Positions 17,050-25,548 of a DNA stretch of 64,000 bases are shown in pieces. Both the position numbers and the translations under genes were made by a program. The notes beneath the pieces are model-generated. The model did no database searches. It was not told the DNA's origin and was given only the letters and a program-made list of their open reading frames with translations. Source of the DNA: Actinomadura alba (lineage in GTDB: Bacteria > Actinomycetota > Actinomycetes > Streptosporangiales > Streptosporangiaceae); assembly GCF_014323705.1 (NCBI RefSeq), contig NZ_JABVEC010000019.1, forward strand, positions 105,767 to 169,766, written 5' to 3'. How positions within the stretch are numbered: position 1 is the first letter of the stretch; each line of letters starts with the position of its first letter.

Positions 17050-17100
17050 GCCCACAATCTGTGGGGATCGTTCGATATCTCGGGTACAACATGTGGTGTC
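17050..17100 (-). promoter_or_regulatory. Candidate pair of NrdR boxes
   Basis: Site 1 holds CCCACA-atc-TGTGGG (17051-17065). Site 2, read on the minus strand (17086-17099), is ACACCACATGTTGT, with the ACA...CATGT-GT pattern of actinobacterial NrdR boxes. Centres are about 35 bp apart, slightly more than the usual three helical turns. Binding is inferred from the pattern plus the NrdJ-like downstream gene. Confidence 0.4.
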
Positions 17101-17287
17101 TGCGACAGCGTATTGACCGGCAGTGACATTCTCGCGTCGCGGCACGCCGGGGCCGGCCGGACCGGCCGGACTCGCTCCGGCGAGGAGGAAGCAGCACTGC
17201 TTTGAGCGCGGTAGAGGTCAGGTCCTCTGATCGGTCAGGTTCGGCAGATGGTGGCGGGCGCGCTCGATGAGGGCGCGGCCGGCGCGG

Positions 17288-18124
17288 TCACTTCGATCGG
17301 GCCTGCCGTTCGATGAGCGCGGTGACGGTCTCGTGGAGGCCGGCGGGCGGGCGGCCGAGCAGCCGTTCCAGGTCACCTCCCGTACGGGTGAGGGCGCCCG
17401 AGCGCACGAGCGGGAACAGCGCGCCGAGCCAGCCGGCCTCGGCGTCGGTGACCTCCCGGTGCGCCACGGGCTTGCCGAGGACGCCGGACAGGGTCTCGGC
17501 CAGCTCGGCGTAGGTCCAGAGCGGCCCGTACAGGTCATAGGTCGCGTTCTCGTGGCCATCGCCGGTGAGCGCTGCGCTCGCCGCGAGCGCCAGATCGCGC
17601 AGCCGCGCGGTGCTGAGCCGCTGCCCCTCGGTGGCCGAGGTGACCTCGCCCGTCCGGCTCGCCTGCGCCAGCGCCGTACCGAGGAACGCCTCGGAGTAGA
17701 GGGCGTTGCGCAGCACGGTCCGGGTCAGCCCGGACTTCTCGAGCGCCTGCTCGGTGGCGGAGTGATCGGCCCCGAAGTCCAGCCCGTCTCCGGCGCCGAT
17801 GCCGCTGGTGTAGACGAGGCGCCGCACGCCCGCCCTGGCGGCGGCGTCGATCACGGCCCGGTGCTGTACGACACGTACGCCGGGGGTCAGGTCGGGGCTC
17901 GACACGAGGAGCAGCGTCCGCACCCCGGCGAGCGCCCCGTCGAGGGAACCGGCGTCGCCGTAGTCGCCGTGCCGTACCTCGAGCCCGCGCTCGGTCAGGT
18001 CGGCGGCCTTGCCGGGCGTACGCGCGATCGCGATCAGGTCCTCAGGGCCGACCCGGGTGAGCAGGTCCTCGATGACGATGCGCCCCAGGTTCCCGGTGGC
18101 GCCGGTGACCGCGATCTCTGCCAC
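17288..18124 (-). CDS. NmrA-like/atypical SDR NAD(P)H-binding oxidoreductase
   Basis: 278 aa. The N-terminal glycine motif VTGATGNLGRIV identifies an extended/atypical SDR of the quinone-oxidoreductase-2/NmrA type. RRLVYTSGIGAG and HSATEQALEKSGLTRTVLRNALYSEA replace the classical YxxxK region. Members reduce quinones or act as redox sensors. The GTG at 18124 has GGGAGGG about 6-7 nt upstream and places the Rossmann motif at residue 6; upstream frame extension is not supported. Confidence 0.88.
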   Translation of the reverse strand: MAEIAVTGATGNLGRIVIEDLLTRVGPEDLIAIARTPGKAADLTERGLEVRHGDYGDAGSLDGALAGVRTLLLVSSPDLTPGVRVVQHRAVIDAAARAGVRRLVYTSGIGAGDGLDFGADHSATEQALEKSGLTRTVLRNALYSEAFLGTALAQASRTGEVTSATEGQRLSTARLRDLALAASAALTGDGHENATYDLYGPLWTYAELAETLSGVLGKPVAHREVTDAEAGWLGALFPLVRSGALTRTGGDLERLLGRPPAGLHETVTALIERQARSK

Positions 18125-18426
18125 GAATGACCCTCCCATGCACACAGGTGATGAGCACCCCCAGAGGGTGCCGCCGAACCTGCGCAGGTTAGTCGGCGCT
18201 CGACCTCGAACGCCACGCGTTCGCGCCGCCCGCGAGGAAACGCCAAGGAACCCGGGCCGCCCGATCGTTTTGACAGCCGGCGCGAAGCCGCGGTTAGAGT
18301 CGTCCGCCACGTCGGCTCAGCTGCGGAAACGATCCCCTACACACTGCCCGAAACACCCAAATGATCATCTATTCCGGACACATCACGCACTGGCGCGATG
18401 ATCGCACCAGAGGTATAGATCAAGGC
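18125..18426. other. Divergent intergenic region with two dyads
   Basis: It separates the NmrA-like SDR and DUF6351 genes. It contains GCACCC-ccaga-GGGTGC (18155-18171) and the perfect 14-bp palindrome AACCTGCGCAGGTT (18177-18190), both 30-65 bp upstream of the SDR start. These are plausible operator sites for an unknown regulator. No gene is seen here. Confidence 0.5.
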
Positions 18427-20589
18427 ATGGGATCAGCGCTGCGCTACGCCTCGTTGCTGGCGGTCGTCCAGGTCGTCACAGCGATCCTCGTCTCGGGTCC
18501 CGTGGCCGCGACGTCCATGGAGAGGGCCGATGGCCTGACACTGACCGTGGTGTCGTCACGCCCGCAGGTCGTCTCCGGCAATGACGCGCTGGTACGGGTG
18601 CGGATCCCCGGCGGCGTGTCCGCGGAGAACGTACGGGTGACGCGCGACGGAACGGACGTGACCACGAGTTTCCGTGGCGTCGACCGCGGCCGCGCGCTGG
18701 AGGGCGTGGTCGAGGGCATGCGGCTCGGGCGCAATGTCCTCACCGCGACGGCGCGCGGCGTCCCGTCGGGTCGACTCGTACTCGACAACCACCCGTTGAC
18801 CGGACCGGTGTTCGCCGGGCCGCACGAGCGACCGTTCATCTGCGACACGGCGGCGTTCACCACGGTGACCGGCAGCACGCTCGGCGCGCCGACCGACGCC
18901 GACTGCTCGGTCGGCACGCGCGTCGACCACGTCTACCGCACCACGGCCGGGCGCTTCACGCCGCTCCCCGCCGCGGAGACCCGGCCGGCCGATCTCGCCT
19001 GGACGACGACGAGCACCGGACGGCGGGTGCCGTACATCGTGCGGGTCGAGACCGGGACCATCAACCGGGCGATCTACGAGATGTCGATGCTGCACGAGCC
19101 CGGCACCCCGCGGCCGGATCCGTGGCAACGCTCCGCCGGATGGAACGGCCGGCTGATCTACACCTTCGGCGGCGGCTGCCCCGGCGGTTGGTACGTGCAG
19201 GGCCGGGGCACCGGCGGCGTGATGGACGACGTGATGCTCCGCCAGGGATACGCCGTGGCGTCGTCATCGCTCAACGTGTTCGGCAACAACTGCAACGACC
19301 TGCTCGCCGCCGAGACGATGAGCATGGTGAAAGAGCGCTTCGTCGAGGCGTACGGTCGGCCCGCGTTCACGATCGGCTGGGGTTGCTCGGGCGGCTCGTA
19401 CCAGACGCACCAGATCGGCGACAACTATCCGGGCCTGCTCGACGGCATCGTCTCCGGGTGCAGCTTTCCGGACGTCGGGTTCAGCACGGTGAACACGATC
19501 AGCGACGCGCGCCTGCTCGACCACTACTTCCGCGAGGTCGCGCCCGGCGCACTCGGCAAGGAGCAACAGCAGGCCGTCTCCGGTTTCGGGAGATGGGAGA
19601 GCATCGCCGACCTCGCGGAACGCGGCGGCCGGATCGACCCGCGGATCTTCTGCCCCGCCCGGTTGCCGGCGGCCCTGCGCTACCACCCCGAGACCAATCC
19701 GGCGGGCGCCCGGTGCGACGTGTACGACCACACCGTGAACGTGTACGGCCGGGACCCACGGACCGGATTCGCCCTGCGGCCGCTGGACAACACCGGGATC
19801 CAGTACGGCCTGCAGGCCCTGCGGGACAAGGCGATCAGCGTCGACCGGTTCCTCGACCTCAATGAGAAGATCGGTGGCTTCGACGCCGACGCGAACCACG
19901 TCGGTGAGCGCACGACGGCCGACCTGGCGGCGACCCGGGCGGCCTACCGGAGCGGGCGGCTGCTCAACGGCGGCGCCGGTCTCGCGCGCATGCCGATGAT
20001 CGACTATCGGGCGTACACCGACGACCTTCCGGCCGGCGACATCCACATGCGGTTCCATTCGTTCGCGACCCGCGAGCGGCTGGAGAAGGCGAACGGCACG
20101 TACGCCAACCAGGTCATGCTCGTCGAGGACGACCGGCACGGCGGGTTCTCGCTGACCAGCCCCGTCCTCGCGCACGCACTGACGCAGATGGACCAGTGGC
20201 TCACCGCGCTCGCCGCGGACGGCCGGCCGGGAAGCCCGATCGCCAAGGTCGTCCGCACCAAGCCGGGCGACCTCACCGACGCGTGCTGGACGCGGGACGC
20301 GCAGCCACGGAAGGTGGCAGAGCCGCAGGTCCCCGGCAACGGCACGACCACCTGCGACACGCTGTACCCCGTGTGGACCTCACCGCGGCTGGTCGCCGGC
20401 GGTCCGATGGCGAACGACATCGTGAAGTGCCGGCTCCGCCCGGTCGAACCGGCGGAGTACGGGGTGCCACTGACGACCGAGCAGGCCGGGCGGTTGCGGG
20501 GGATCTTCCCCGGCGGCGTCTGCGACTGGTCGGCGCCGGGGATCGAACAGCAGGGCCTCGCCGGCACATGGCAGTCGTTCGGCCGGTGA
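18427..20589 (+). CDS. Secreted DUF6351 family alpha/beta-hydrolase-like protein
   Basis: 720-aa exported protein. The signal peptide (about 1-30) ends near GPVAATS. A beta-rich N-terminal part with VVSSRPQVVSGNDALVRVRIPGG is followed by a large hydrolase-like domain: IYTFGGGCPGGWY (oxyanion-like), MLRQGYAVASSSLN, and the nucleophile elbow GWGCSGGSYQ with probable catalytic Ser. A late DDRHGGFS could carry the catalytic His. The architecture recalls tannase/feruloyl-esterase-type enzymes, and the family's substrates are not established. The start is the ATG before a classical signal peptide. A perfect hairpin follows the gene. Confidence 0.85.
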   Translation: MGSALRYASLLAVVQVVTAILVSGPVAATSMERADGLTLTVVSSRPQVVSGNDALVRVRIPGGVSAENVRVTRDGTDVTTSFRGVDRGRALEGVVEGMRLGRNVLTATARGVPSGRLVLDNHPLTGPVFAGPHERPFICDTAAFTTVTGSTLGAPTDADCSVGTRVDHVYRTTAGRFTPLPAAETRPADLAWTTTSTGRRVPYIVRVETGTINRAIYEMSMLHEPGTPRPDPWQRSAGWNGRLIYTFGGGCPGGWYVQGRGTGGVMDDVMLRQGYAVASSSLNVFGNNCNDLLAAETMSMVKERFVEAYGRPAFTIGWGCSGGSYQTHQIGDNYPGLLDGIVSGCSFPDVGFSTVNTISDARLLDHYFREVAPGALGKEQQQAVSGFGRWESIADLAERGGRIDPRIFCPARLPAALRYHPETNPAGARCDVYDHTVNVYGRDPRTGFALRPLDNTGIQYGLQALRDKAISVDRFLDLNEKIGGFDADANHVGERTTADLAATRAAYRSGRLLNGGAGLARMPMIDYRAYTDDLPAGDIHMRFHSFATRERLEKANGTYANQVMLVEDDRHGGFSLTSPVLAHALTQMDQWLTALAADGRPGSPIAKVVRTKPGDLTDACWTRDAQPRKVAEPQVPGNGTTTCDTLYPVWTSPRLVAGGPMANDIVKCRLRPVEPAEYGVPLTTEQAGRLRGIFPGGVCDWSAPGIEQQGLAGTWQSFGR

Positions 20590-20610
20590 GCCCCTTCGAC
20601 CGCAGCGAGA

Positions 20611-20654
20611 CGATCAAGGATCGGAGCACCCTGGGCTGCCCCGATCCTTGATCG
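20611..20654. terminator. Perfect bidirectional hairpin terminator
   Basis: CGATCAAGGATCGG (20611-20624) and its exact reverse complement (20641-20654), with a 16-nt loop, lie between the convergent DUF6351 and HAD genes. Confidence 0.75.
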
Positions 20655-20669
20655 AAAGCCCCTTGGGCC

Positions 20670-21371
20670 TCAGCCGGTGACCGCGCGGAGGACGGCGGCG
20701 GTGTCGGCGAGGTCGGGCAGTACGACGTCGGCCCCGGCCGCCTCCAGTGCGGCGGCGCTGTCGGCGCCCGTCGCGACGGCCACGGCCCTGGCGCCGACCG
20801 CACGGGCGGTGGCGACGTCGCGCGGGGTGTCACCGACGATGACGGTGTCGGCGCCGCCGTACCGCCGGCCGAGATGGCGCTCGGTCCGGTCGAAGGCGTG
20901 CGCCGGCAGGTCGGTGCGTTCGAAGGCGTCACCACCGAACGCGCCGAGACGGAGGTCGACATGGCCGTCGAGGCCGAAGACGGTCAGCTTCCAGAGCGCG
21001 AGGTCGTACAGGTTCCCGGTGAGGACCGACTGGCGCACGCCCGGGACGGCTCCCACGGCGGCCAGCGCCTCGGCCGCGCCCGGCAGGACCTGCCCGCCGG
21101 CGGCCAGGTCGGCGCCACGGTCCCGCGTCTCCGCGACGATCAGTTCGGTGAAGGCGTCGAGCAGTCCGCCGCCCGGATCCAGGCCGTGCGCCCGCAACGC
21201 CTCGGTGGCGGCCGCCAGTTCGGTACGGCCGTCGAACCGCCACGGCCGTTCGAGCGGACGGCCCGTCGCCTTGCGGAACGCCGTGGCATAGGCCTGATGC
21301 GCGACAGTGCCGCAATCGATCAACGTGTGATCGATGTCCCAGAGCACTAGCAGCGGCATGGGTATGGTCAT
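20670..21371 (-). CDS. HAD-superfamily hydrolase (phosphatase)
   Basis: 233-aa HAD phosphatase. Motif I is LWDIDHTLID, motif II is SVLTGN, and motif IV is VIVGDTPRDVATA, with the substrate-specificity cap between motifs I and II as in phosphoglycolate-phosphatase-like proteins. Motif I has DIDHT instead of DxDGT, a known variation. Three in-frame ATGs cluster at the start. The one at 21371 is chosen because GGAGG lies 6 nt before it, while that GGAGG abuts the ATG at 21377. It sits directly downstream of a truncated MFS gene whose stop precedes its start by a few bases. Confidence 0.9.
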   Translation of the reverse strand: MTIPMPLLVLWDIDHTLIDCGTVAHQAYATAFRKATGRPLERPWRFDGRTELAAATEALRAHGLDPGGGLLDAFTELIVAETRDRGADLAAGGQVLPGAAEALAAVGAVPGVRQSVLTGNLYDLALWKLTVFGLDGHVDLRLGAFGGDAFERTDLPAHAFDRTERHLGRRYGGADTVIVGDTPRDVATARAVGARAVAVATGADSAAALEAAGADVVLPDLADTAAVLRAVTG

Positions 21372-21373
21372 GG

Positions 21374-21706
21374 TCATCCTCCATCGAATCCAGCACGGGC
21401 GTCACGCGCCCATACGGCCAGCCCGGTCGCCATGAAGGCGGCGCCGGCCAACGACACCGCACGCCATCCGCCGAGCCGGTAGGCCGCCGTTCCGGCGGCG
21501 GAGCCGACGACGCCGCCCAGGGTGTAGCAGGTCATGTAGACCGAGGCGATCCGCGCTCTGCCGCCTTCGACCAGGCGATAGACCACGCTCAGGTTCAGCA
21601 GGTGGGTACCGCTGATCGCCACGTCCATCAGCACGAGCCCGGCGACGAGCCACGCGAGCCGCTCGCCTCCCGCCCACATCGCCCCGAACGATGCCAGGCC
21701 GAGACC
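21374..21706 (-). pseudogene. C-terminal fragment of an MFS transporter
   Basis: About 110 residues forming the last three or four helices of a transporter: ERLAWLVAGLVLMDVAISGTH, VYRLVEGGRARIASVYMTCYTLGGVVGSAAG and AVSLAGAAFMATGLAVWA. GRARIASVYMTCYTLGG is a typical late-helix motif of sugar/drug MFS proteins. The remaining two thirds of the protein are missing; the frame runs instead into sequence that is antisense to a MocR fragment. The open frame upstream to 21760 is only read-through of that junction. Confidence 0.75.
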
Positions 21707-22096
21707 ATCGGCCAGCTGACGCTGGCGGACTTCATCACCGGTCACGCCTACGACCGGCACGTCCGCGCATGCCGGTTGCGCTACCGGCGCCGCCGCGACC
21801 TCCTGCTCACCCGCCTCCGGCCGGACCTCTCACCGTCCGGCTTCTCCATCGGTGGCATCGCCGCCGGACTCCACGCGCTCATCGGCCTGCCCGCCGGTGG
21901 CCCCACCGAGCGCGACGTGCTGCGCGCTGCGGCCGCTCACGACCTCGCCCTGGGATATCTGGGCGACCGCTGGCACGAGCCGGGAGACCACCCGCAGGGC
22001 ATCATCGTCGGCTACGGCACACCGTACGAACACGCCTACCCGGCCGCGCTGGACGCCCTCGCGAACGTCCTGCGCACCGTGCACCATCACGGTTGA
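21704..22096 (+). pseudogene. C-terminal fragment of a MocR/PdxR-type (GntR-aminotransferase) regulator
   Basis: About 130 residues matching the end of the aminotransferase-like domain of MocR regulators: TIGQLTLADFITGHAYDRHVR, then CRLRYRRRRDLLL, SIGGIAAGLHALIGLP, and DHPQGIIVGYGTPYEHAYPAALDAL. The winged-helix DNA-binding domain, the PLP lysine region and the first 60-70% of the domain are absent, so it cannot work as a regulator. It abuts the opposite-strand MFS fragment at about 21705. Confidence 0.8.
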
Positions 22097-22174
22097 GCCG
22101 CGCCGCAAGGCACTGTCGAGACTCACGGGCGCTGTCCGGGCCGGTCGACAGAATCGGCCGAGGGTGTACGAGCT

Positions 22175-22813
22175 TCAGGCGACCACTGGGTGGAGCCGAT
22201 GCGGCATCTCCCACCCGTCGGCAAGCCTCGACGGGTGCACGTTCCGCCCGCCACCGAAGAACTCGCAGAACTTCATGATCAGTGGGTCCCAGCCGAGCGG
22301 GTCCACGTAGTGCGTACCCGGGATGACCAGTTCCTCGTCGACGTGGGCGCGTAGAACCTCAACCTCGAAGGCCGTGGCATGCGAGGAGGTACCGCCGAAC
22401 GGGTGCGCCGAGACGACCCTGCACTCCAGCTGGACCGGGCACTCCGCCACCCGGGGCGGCGCGACGAGCTCCGACGCCTGTTCGGTCAGCCGCGCGAGCG
22501 CGAACTTGTCCGGCTCATGCCGGTAACCCTGCTTCACCTTGTGATCGGGAACGGTCGGCTTCCCCGTGGTGAGCGCGAGCCGGTCGACGGCATCCACCAT
22601 CGAGGAAGAGGGCAGGTTCAGTACGCACTCCCGCTCGCGCAGCAGGTTGGCCGTCGTCTGGCCGCTGTTCCCGAGACCGAGCATGCACGACTGGCCCAAC
22701 CACCAGGCGGAGGACATCGGGGCGAGGTTCGCGGTGCCGTCCTCGTTACGTGAGCTGATCAGCACCACCGGAGTCCCGAAGTACAGCACCTTGAGCCCGG
22801 GTACGACGTGCAT
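22175..22813 (-). CDS. Flavin reductase-like protein (FMN-binding split barrel)
   Basis: 212-aa flavin-reductase-like domain protein. VLYFGTPVVLISSRNEDGTANLAPMSSAWWLG is the flavin-binding start of the fold, GQTTANLLRERECVLNLPS follows, and VECPVQLEC-type strands come later. Members bind FMN and reduce it or act as oxidoreductases. The start at 22813 is supported by AAGGGCG about 6 nt upstream; 14 further residues in the frame are unlikely to be translated. Divergent from the alpha/beta hydrolase gene, with a 22-bp perfect palindrome in between. Confidence 0.85.
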   Translation of the reverse strand: MHVVPGLKVLYFGTPVVLISSRNEDGTANLAPMSSAWWLGQSCMLGLGNSGQTTANLLRERECVLNLPSSSMVDAVDRLALTTGKPTVPDHKVKQGYRHEPDKFALARLTEQASELVAPPRVAECPVQLECRVVSAHPFGGTSSHATAFEVEVLRAHVDEELVIPGTHYVDPLGWDPLIMKFCEFFGGGRNVHPSRLADGWEMPHRLHPVVA

Positions 22814-22953
22814 TCTTTCGCCCTTCGCGCGACAGGAGATGGAGAGACCCGCCATGACACGCCCCCGACTCTGCGCTAATCAGGACCAGGACGCTGGCGG
22901 CGATCAGACATCGCACTCAGGCCCTGCCCGCCGGCCCAAGAGGGCGGGAGCTC

Positions 22954-23015
22954 GTTGAGTCGTGGCGTGTCGGGGCATCATGCCGCGTGAAGACCCCGAC
23001 ACGCCACGACTCAAC
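22954..23015. repeat. Large palindromic repeat, copy 1
   Basis: Perfect 22-bp inverted repeat (arms 22954-22975 and 22994-23015) with an 18-nt loop; the arms contain TGGCGTGTCGGGG. It lies between two divergent genes, so it is not a simple terminator for either. The related copy at 31149-31210 shares 16 of the first 19 arm positions plus the outer GCTC. Confidence 0.7.
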
Positions 23016-23046
23016 AGAAGGTCGGCGGTCTTGTAGCGTCGCGACC

Positions 23047-23901
23047 ATGCAGACCGTGACCGCCAACGGGCTCCAGTTCCGTTTCCTGTCAGCGGGGGCC
23101 TCCGACGGCCCGCTCGCGCTGTGCTTGCACGGGTTTCCCGATTCCGCGCACACCTGGCGGCACTTGCTGCCCGAACTCGCCCGCGCGGGGTTCCGCGCCG
23201 TGGCCCCGTTCATGCGCGGGTACGCGCCGACGCAGGTACCCGGCGACGGCGCGTACCAGACCGGCGCGCTCGCCGCCGACGCCAACGCGCTGCACGAGGC
23301 CCTGGACGGCGGCCCGGACGCCGTGCTGATCGGCCATGACTGGGGGGCCGCCACGGCCTACGGGGCCTCGGCGCTCGCCCCCGGGCGATGGCGCCGGGTG
23401 GTCGCGCTGGCGGTACCGCCGGTGAACTCCATGGCCGCCGCCTTCTTCGACTACGAGCAGCTCAAACGGTCCTTCTACATCTTCCTCTTCCAGACGCCGC
23501 TGGCCGAGATGGCGCTGAACCGGTCGTTCGTCGAGGGACTGTGGCGGGACTGGTCGCCGGGGTACGAGGCGGCCGAGGACGTCGCGCACGCGATGGACTG
23601 CCTGCGCTCACCGGAGCACGCGACCGCCGCGATCGGCTACTACCGCGCGATGCTCGACGGGTCCCGGCACGTCGAGGCCTACGCGACCGAGCAGGCCGCC
23701 ATGACCCGCGTCGGGGAACGGCCGGTGCTGTACCTGCACGGCGCCGACGACGGCTGCCTCGGTGCCGCCGCCGTCCAGGACGCCGAGCGGTACCTGCCGG
23801 CGGGCTCGCGCGTCGAGGTCGTCCCTGGAGCCGGCCATTTCCTGCAGCTCGAACGGCCGGTCGAGGTGAACTCCCGGATCCTCGGCTGGGTCACCGGCTG
23901 A
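23047..23901 (+). CDS. Alpha/beta hydrolase, epoxide-hydrolase/dehalogenase-like
   Basis: 284 aa. The oxyanion motif is LCLHGFPDSAHTW. The nucleophile elbow IGHDWGAATAYG has Asp98 rather than Ser as nucleophile, as in epoxide hydrolases and haloalkane dehalogenases. The acid region is YLHGADDGCLG, and catalytic His264 is in GAGHFLQLERP. The lid region contains FYIFLFQTPLAE, typical of epoxide-hydrolase-like proteins. The likely activity is hydrolysis of an epoxide or related substrate. The start is the first ATG matching the family; the palindromic repeat ends 31 bp upstream. Confidence 0.88.
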   Translation: MQTVTANGLQFRFLSAGASDGPLALCLHGFPDSAHTWRHLLPELARAGFRAVAPFMRGYAPTQVPGDGAYQTGALAADANALHEALDGGPDAVLIGHDWGAATAYGASALAPGRWRRVVALAVPPVNSMAAAFFDYEQLKRSFYIFLFQTPLAEMALNRSFVEGLWRDWSPGYEAAEDVAHAMDCLRSPEHATAAIGYYRAMLDGSRHVEAYATEQAAMTRVGERPVLYLHGADDGCLGAAAVQDAERYLPAGSRVEVVPGAGHFLQLERPVEVNSRILGWVTG

Positions 23902-23932
23902 GCCCACCGAGTGCCACCGAGTGCCACCGACG

Positions 23933-24066
23933 CTAGGGCCGCTCGACCGGAGTGCCGGACGGCAGCCCGTACGCGCGGCGCGCGAGGTCCTCCGGGCTCG
24001 GTGAACGGCGTGGCCGGTACCGGCCGCCACCAGCGCGAGCACGGCCGGCCACAGGGCCCTTCTCAT
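23933..24066 (-). pseudogene. Possible frameshifted small secreted-protein remnant
   Basis: An ATG at 24066 with GGAGG 6 nt upstream starts a signal-peptide-like sequence, MRRALWPAVLALVAAGTGHA. In that frame the sequence then becomes Arg-rich and runs antisense into the hydrolase gene. One base out of phase the sequence reads SPEDLARRAYGLPSGTPVERP and stops at 23933. A frameshifted, shortened exported protein is the simplest reading. It could also be chance. Confidence 0.3.
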
Positions 24067-24159
24067 CCGCAGCCTCCGCCCGGGTCGATGCCCATCGCAC
24101 CACATGACGTGTGTCGCCGATCACAGAGAATAAGGGGCCACTGCGAGGGACCGCGTCCT

Positions 24160-24195
24160 TTGACAGGATGACGTAGAACCCCGTTCTAGTGGCAG
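24160..24195 (+). promoter_or_regulatory. P450 promoter with overlapping operator dyad
   Basis: A consensus TTGACA -35 element (24160-24165) is followed by the perfect dyad TAGAAC-ccc-GTTCTA (24174-24188), which covers the expected -10 region. The dyad resembles KstR-like TetR sites (AACnnGTT) but has a 3-nt spacer. If -10 lies at 24183-24188 the transcript would begin almost at the GTG start codon, giving a leaderless mRNA. Confidence 0.5.
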
Positions 24196-25452
24196 GTGGT
24201 CGCGGTGCTCAACGTCGATGACATCAATCTGACGGACTGGGAGTTCTGGGGGCGTCCGCTCACCGAGCGGCACGACGCCTTCCGGGCCTTGCGAGAGCGG
24301 CCCGGCCTGTCCTTCTTCGAGGAGCCGGACATCGTCGTCGTGCCGCAGGGGCCCGGCTACTACGCCCTGGTCAACCACGCCGACGTGGTGGAGGCCTCCC
24401 GGCGGCCGGCCGACTTCTGCTCAGGGCAGGGCGCGATCAACATCCCGAACATGCCGGCCGACATGAACGAGTACTTCGGCTCGATGATCAGCATGGACGA
24501 TCCGCGGCACGCGCACATCCGCCGCATCGTCTCCCGCGCGTTCTCGCCCCGGATGATCCAGCGGTTCGAGGACCAGGTCGAGAGCGTGGCAGCGCAGATC
24601 GTCGCCGAGGTGAAGGCCGGTGGGACCGGGGACTTCATCGCCGACGTGGCCGCCCGCCTGCCCCTGAAGATCATCTCGGACATGATGGGGATCTCCCGGG
24701 AGCACTACCAGACGGTGCTCGACCAGACGAACGTCATCCTCGCCGGCAACGACCCCGAGTTCGTCCCCACGGACGACTACGAGCAGATCGCCGTCGGGCT
24801 GCTCACGGCGGGCCAGACGCTCAAGGACCTGGTCGAGGACCTTGGCCGGTACCGGCGCGAGCACCCGACCGACGACCTGACCTCGGCGCTCGTCAACGCC
24901 AACATCGACGGGGAGTCGCTGACCGACCAGGAGCTCGGCTCGTTCTTCATCCTGCTCGTGGTGGCCGGCAACGAGACCACCCGCAACGCCATCGCGCACG
25001 GGCTGAATCTGCTGACCCACCATCCCGACCAGCGCGCGCTGCTCACCGAGGGCTTCGAGGCGCGGATCCCCGGCGCGGTCGAGGAGATCGTGCGCTACTC
25101 CTCCCCGGTGATCTGGATGCGCCGTACGGCCACGCGCGACACGACGTTGAACGAACACGACATCAAGGCCGGCGACAAGCTGATCCTCTACTACTGGTCG
25201 GCCAACCGCGACGAGAAGGTGTTCACCGACCCCGGGCGCTTCGACATCACCCGCTCGCCGAACCCGCACATCGGCTTCGGCGGCCCGGGCCCGCACTTCT
25301 GCCTCGGCGCCCATCTCGCCCGCCGCGAGATCACCGTGATGTTTCGCGAGCTGTTCAGGCAGGTACCGGAGATCCGCGCCGACGGGGAGCCGGATCGCCT
25401 GCTGTCCCACTTCATCAACGGCATCAAGCACCTGCCCTACGCGATCTCCTGA
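24196..25452 (+). CDS. Cytochrome P450 monooxygenase
   Basis: 418-aa soluble bacterial P450. The I-helix oxygen-activation motif is VVAGNETTRNA, the K-helix ExxR is EEIVR, and the heme-binding loop is FGGPGPHFCLGAHLARRE with Cys369 as the thiolate ligand. The long FGGPGPHFCLGAHLARREI pattern resembles the mycobacterial CYP124/125-type lipid and sterol hydroxylases, but the subfamily is not certain. No ferredoxin or reductase is adjacent. GTG 24196 is used; GTG 24205 is also possible and has AGGTGG upstream. Convergent with the methyltransferase gene. Confidence 0.93.
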   Translation: MVAVLNVDDINLTDWEFWGRPLTERHDAFRALRERPGLSFFEEPDIVVVPQGPGYYALVNHADVVEASRRPADFCSGQGAINIPNMPADMNEYFGSMISMDDPRHAHIRRIVSRAFSPRMIQRFEDQVESVAAQIVAEVKAGGTGDFIADVAARLPLKIISDMMGISREHYQTVLDQTNVILAGNDPEFVPTDDYEQIAVGLLTAGQTLKDLVEDLGRYRREHPTDDLTSALVNANIDGESLTDQELGSFFILLVVAGNETTRNAIAHGLNLLTHHPDQRALLTEGFEARIPGAVEEIVRYSSPVIWMRRTATRDTTLNEHDIKAGDKLILYYWSANRDEKVFTDPGRFDITRSPNPHIGFGGPGPHFCLGAHLARREITVMFRELFRQVPEIRADGEPDRLLSHFINGIKHLPYAIS

Positions 25453-25548
25453 ACCGGCCGACCGGCCGACCGCGACCGAACCGGCCGGCCGGCCGGCGAG
25501 CCGGACGCGACCGGCGGGGTCAGCGCCGCCGCCGATCGCGCGTGGTCG

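Noticed and set aside
23902..23932. CACCGAGTGC repeats after the epoxide-hydrolase-like gene
   Set aside because: Only about three short imperfect copies over 30 bp; too little to call a feature.
25453..25548. CCGGCCGG-rich stretch between P450 and tmsB
   Set aside because: Simple GC repeat able to fold in many ways; it may help termination but no single convincing hairpin can be defined.
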